Origin: Synechococcus sp. CO36386bin_37
GTDB lineage: Bacteria > Cyanobacteriota > Cyanobacteriia > PCC-6307 > Cyanobiaceae
DNA length: 8,041 bases
Direction: 5' to 3'
Assembly: GCA_011525445.1 (NCBI GenBank)
Contig: WTGE01000477.1
Coordinates: 1-8,041 of the forward strand
The position numbers and the translations under genes were made by a program. The notes under the pieces were generated by a model, which saw only the letters and a list, made by a program, of their open reading frames with translations, was not told the DNA's origin and ran no database searches. How positions within the stretch are numbered: position 1 is the first letter of the stretch; each line of letters opens with the position of its first letter. This document shows positions 5,431-8,041 of this stretch, in pieces.

Positions 5431-6009
5431 TCAGAAAGCAGTCAAATCATTGATGACACTTTTGCTGTATGTACCTGTTACCTGGAGGCTTTCAACACCT
5501 ATATTTGTCCCTAAAATATTAGCGCCAACAGTGGACTCGCTCTCACTTGGAGCAACATTAATTGTAATACTTGGAACGCCTACAGCAGTGCTTTGATTTA
5601 AAACGATATTACTACTAGTGGTTGATCCATCAATTCGACCGTCAGCATTAAGTTGACCTCCCCTTGCACTCAAACTTTCAACAGTTGCATTAAACGACGC
5701 ACTACCTGAATTTGGAACAATCAGTGGTGTAATTTTTATTTGGCCTGGACCAGGAGTTGTAGATGCAAATGGTGTGATTATTCCTGTTCCTGCGTCGCCA
5801 CCGCCTAAGCTAGGACCTGTCACTTCAAAGCTCTGACCCCAGGTGTTGTTGTATTGAATCTGTGCACCTACGGAAGAGTTTCTGGTGGTTTGTATATTTT
5901 GCGCTTGGGCGGGAATTGAAATAAAAGCACATGCACCGACCATAAATGCCGTTGACAAAGTTAAGCAATAACCACTGCTTTTCAGATCAGGGCAAGAAGA
6001 CCAGTGCAT
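5431..6009 (-). CDS. Exported Ser/Thr/Gly-rich protein (relative of the 3484-4233 product), first gene of a three-gene run
   Basis: 192 residues from the ATG at 6009; no Shine-Dalgarno is seen. Signal peptide: n-region MHWSSCPDLKSSGYC, core LTLSTAFMVGACAFISIP, then AQA before Gln37. The mature chain has no cysteine and few charges: YNNTWGQSFEV (53-63), Gly-rich GGGDAGTG, ITPFASTTPGPG, SNIVLNQ (133-139), GVPSI (144-148), and an ending YSKSVINDLTAF. Each landmark has a counterpart in 3484-4233, and the SNI-LNQ to G-P-I distance is identical (11 residues start to start). It leads the 5431/4863/4396 run and so probably sets its expression; the promoter should lie within 6010-6305. No enzyme motif is visible; a structural or adhesive surface role is only inferred. 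Confidence 0.75.
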   Translation of the reverse strand: MHWSSCPDLKSSGYCLTLSTAFMVGACAFISIPAQAQNIQTTRNSSVGAQIQYNNTWGQSFEVTGPSLGGGDAGTGIITPFASTTPGPGQIKITPLIVPNSGSASFNATVESLSARGGQLNADGRIDGSTTSSNIVLNQSTAVGVPSITINVAPSESESTVGANILGTNIGVESLQVTGTYSKSVINDLTAF

Positions 6010-6305
6010 GAATCAATAAAGAGGAGACTACTTTTGTTTTAAACAGGCGAATGCTCGGGCTCTCCCTTTTTTAATAATTTATGCAGATAGTCGTCATCTT
6101 ATTCACTCATGACCATCAAAACGAAAATTTCACAGCATCACTTTGAGTCTTATCGATCGCTTTTCTTCACACAGAGAAAGGCCATTAAGCTGAGCTCGCT
6201 ACATCAAAATTATCTGATCAAAACATAAATAGGAACTAACTTTTCAAGAGTCAATTTCAGCAGACTAAAACCATTTCCTGAACAACAGCCCCTTTGATCG
6301 ATGCA
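6010..6305. other. Spacer between queA and the secretome island
   Basis: About 300 AT-rich bases between the queA stop and the start of the 6009->5431 gene, which points the same way. I see no intrinsic terminator after queA, so read-through into the island is possible. No convincing promoter was found, although the operon promoter should be here. A plus-strand T6 run at 6066-6071 follows only a 3-base GGG/CCC pairing and is not a terminator. Confidence 0.55.
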
Positions 6306-7451
6306 TTATTGCCCATCATTGGTTACTCCTTCAACCGATGATTCAGGTCTGGCTTCCATCAAAACTGCCTCTGGAGCGATCCACATGGCATCGCCGTAGG
6401 AGTAAAAGCGATAGTTCTCCGCAATCGCCACGTCATAGATCTTCAGCAATGGGTCGCGCCCAATCAGCGCACTCACGAGCAGCAACAGCGAGCTTTTGGG
6501 GAGGTGAAAATTCGTCAGCAGTCCCTGCACAATATGGAAGCGATAACCGGGTTGAATCACGAGATCGACAGGTCCCTTGAACGGCTGCAAGCGTCCTCCA
6601 CCAGCAAGCGCGGCCCCCTCCAGCGCCCTCACACTCGTGGTTCCCACAGCAATCACCCGACCACCGCGTGAACGACAGGCCGAAACAGCATCAACCACAT
6701 CTGAGCGCACCTCCACCCACTCGCTGTGCAGGGTTAGATCCGTGAGGTCTTCGATTTCAACCGGCCTGAAGGTGCCCAAACCAACATGCAAAGTGACATG
6801 GGCCAGCTCCACTCCCCGCTCAGCAATCGACGCCAAAAGGGCGTCGCTGAGATGCAGTCCTGCCGTTGGAGCTGCTACAGCACCGGGCCGTCTGGCATAC
6901 CGGGTTTGATATCGCTCTTGATCTGAACTGTCGTGCCGAGTGATGTAGGGCGGCAGAGGCACTTCTCCATACCGATCCAACAGTTGTTCCAGTGCTTGAG
7001 CATCCACACACTTCGGAGGAAACTGCACAATGCGTCCTCCACTCGTGCCATCGCTGGCCAACACGGTGAGTGGAAGCGAATCCTGCTCTAAAGCTTCAAG
7101 CCAGAGCTGATCTCCGGGCCGCATACGTTTGGCAGGCCTGGCAAGACACAACCAGCGCCCATCACCACGAGGTTCTAAGACAAGCAATTCGCCCAAGCCG
7201 CCACCACTGCGACGAACGCGCAAACGGGCCTTCAGAACGCGAGTGTCGTTGACCACCAGCAGGTCACCCGGTTGCAACTCCTGCTGCCAATCCCAAACGC
7301 GCTTGTGCCTCAACTCGGATGAGAGCTGATCTGCAGCTTGCACGACCAGAAGGCGGGCATCATGCCTTGGCTCCACCGGAGCCTGAGCAATTTTGTCCTC
7401 GGGCAAGACGTAGTCATATGAGCTGAGCTGAAGATCGCGTGGATCAGGCAT
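6306..7451 (-). CDS. queA: S-adenosylmethionine:tRNA ribosyltransferase-isomerase
   Basis: Transfers and isomerises the ribosyl part of SAM onto 7-aminomethyl-7-deazaguanine in tRNA, giving epoxyqueuosine at wobble position 34 of GUN-anticodon tRNAs; cytoplasmic. It is 381 residues from the ATG at 7451, chosen over the upstream in-frame ATG at 7496 because GGAG lies 7 bases before it and the protein then starts [18 protein letters not shown]. Family landmarks in order: [112 protein letters not shown] and [14 protein letters not shown] at the C-terminus. Length is slightly above the usual 340-370. It overlaps the upstream permease gene by 8 bases, so the two are probably co-transcribed and translationally coupled. 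It is intact, with base composition like cysK. Confidence 0.97.
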   Translation of the reverse strand: MPDPRDLQLSSYDYVLPEDKIAQAPVEPRHDARLLVVQAADQLSSELRHKRVWDWQQELQPGDLLVVNDTRVLKARLRVRRSGGGLGELLVLEPRGDGRWLCLARPAKRMRPGDQLWLEALEQDSLPLTVLASDGTSGGRIVQFPPKCVDAQALEQLLDRYGEVPLPPYITRHDSSDQERYQTRYARRPGAVAAPTAGLHLSDALLASIAERGVELAHVTLHVGLGTFRPVEIEDLTDLTLHSEWVEVRSDVVDAVSACRSRGGRVIAVGTTSVRALEGAALAGGGRLQPFKGPVDLVIQPGYRFHIVQGLLTNFHLPKSSLLLLVSALIGRDPLLKIYDVAIAENYRFYSYGDAMWIAPEAVLMEARPESSVEGVTNDGQ

Positions 7452-8041
7452 GGTCTGGCTCCATCGCAGCATCACCCCATGCTGCCCGGAGGGCATCTCG
7501 ACGCTCCCGAGCGGACGGTATGTAATACCTCACAATCGAAAACACGCGACTTCTGCCGGCCGACAGAGCACGAAACAGATTGAAAGCCCGTTGGTTGAGC
7601 AGCGCTTGATCCAATTGATCCCTTGGAACAGCAACAGGCATCACAACCGTGAGGCACTGCTCAGGGTGGTGGAGCTCCTGTTCGCAGACAAAATCGCAAA
7701 AGGGTTTCACAAGCGAGCTGAACGGACTCTCAAGCAATTTGAACTCCAAAGCACCGGTATCAGATCCCGCCAGACGATCCCACTCCTGACTGAGCTGTCC
7801 GGCTTCATCCTGATCCACCACCACCATCACTGCCGTGACCTGATCGGCAATGGCACAGGCATATCGCACGGCCTCGAATGCTGGTTTGTTGAGAGCGGCA
7901 ATCCAAACGATGGCCTGATGGCGTGGAGCACAATCGTTGGCCACTAGGTGGAGAGGATCCATATGCGGGCTGGGAGCCAGGGACCAACGCACCTCCTGAT
8001 AACGACGACGAATTGAGGCCAGCCCCCACACAATCAAAGGA
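7444..8041 (-). CDS. APC-superfamily permease, C-terminal cytosolic domain (KimA/YdaO-like), 5' end beyond window
   Basis: Only the last 199 or so residues are in the window; the membrane domain lies to the right. The visible part begins with a charged stretch after a membrane helix ([13 protein letters not shown]). It continues as the alpha/beta, universal-stress-like domain typical of KimA/YdaO-type transporters: [32 protein letters not shown], then [47 protein letters not shown] and [10 protein letters not shown]. In that family these blocks usually read roughly LRYARSLSDDVTAV, ESPYRSLV and VVVPEFVPRRWW-HNQTAL (recalled). KimA imports K+ and is controlled by c-di-AMP in Firmicutes; the substrate here is unproven and database names may read amino-acid permease. 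The TGA at 7446-7444 lies inside queA. Confidence 0.75.
   Translation of the reverse strand, partial: PLIVWGLASIRRRYQEVRWSLAPSPHMDPLHLVANDCAPRHQAIVWIAALNKPAFEAVRYACAIADQVTAVMVVVDQDEAGQLSQEWDRLAGSDTGALEFKLLESPFSSLVKPFCDFVCEQELHHPEQCLTVVMPVAVPRDQLDQALLNQRAFNLFRALSAGRSRVFSIVRYYIPSARERRDALRAAWGDAAMEPDHA

Noticed and set aside
6010..6035. CTCCTCT shared upstream of the 6009->5431 and 1803->1429 genes on the minus strand.
   Set aside because: Seven bases at different distances from the starts (10 versus 15 bases) and absent before the other genes; not enough for a motif.
6050..6075. GGGCTCTCCC followed by TTTTTT on the plus strand, terminator-like.
   Set aside because: Only three base pairs in the stem and no plus-strand gene ending nearby.
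7452..7496. Longer queA start at the ATG at 7496.
   Set aside because: The extra 15 residues match nothing in the QueA family, lie within the upstream coding region, and lack a better ribosome site than the GGAG before the ATG at 7451.

Overview
The window looks like a piece of a marine picocyanobacterial (Synechococcus-type) chromosome. This rests on the general look of the two recognisable housekeeping genes and on their moderate-to-high GC (about 60-65% in the 60-base lines I counted). It is recognition, not a database match.

Layout. Left edge: the 3' two-thirds of cysK (+, cysteine synthase A), closed by a textbook intrinsic terminator. Right edge: the 3' end of a large APC-superfamily permease gene (-, KimA/YdaO-like cytosolic C-terminal domain), overlapping by 8 bases the complete queA gene (-, tRNA queuosine synthesis). 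Between the two conserved flanks, roughly 928-6009, lies an AT-richer block (about 27-45% GC in the lines I counted) holding eight small unrecognised genes. Seven of them encode apparent Sec-type signal peptides.

Central block. On the minus strand there are three groups. The first is 6009->5431, 5402->4863, 4866->4396, a compact three-gene run with an ATGA stop/start overlap. The second is 3164->2610, 2538->2101: a coiled-coil protein followed by a protein with four tandem cysteine-pair repeats. The third is 1803->1429 followed by the ORF ending at 928. One gene, 3484-4233, is on the plus strand, has no ATG or GTG start and ends at a clean GNRA-loop terminator. The products are small (about 120-250 aa), mostly Ser/Thr/Asn/Gln/Gly-rich and apparently exported. 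Two pairs look like diverged relatives: 3484-4233 with 5431-6009, and 1429-1803 with 4396-4866. All seven exported products have Gln at the predicted +1 residue of the mature chain.

Interpretation. The block reads as an accessory secretome island (cell-surface, matrix or envelope components) between conserved genes. No catalytic domain, transposase, integrase, tRNA or CRISPR array was seen, so its function is open. Possible control sites sit in the divergent spacer 3165-3483: a consensus -10 box, a perfect 8+6+8 palindrome, and three 11-bp direct repeats next to a second -10-like box. The flanking genes (cysteine synthesis; K+ or amino-acid transport plus tRNA modification) show no evident functional link to the island.
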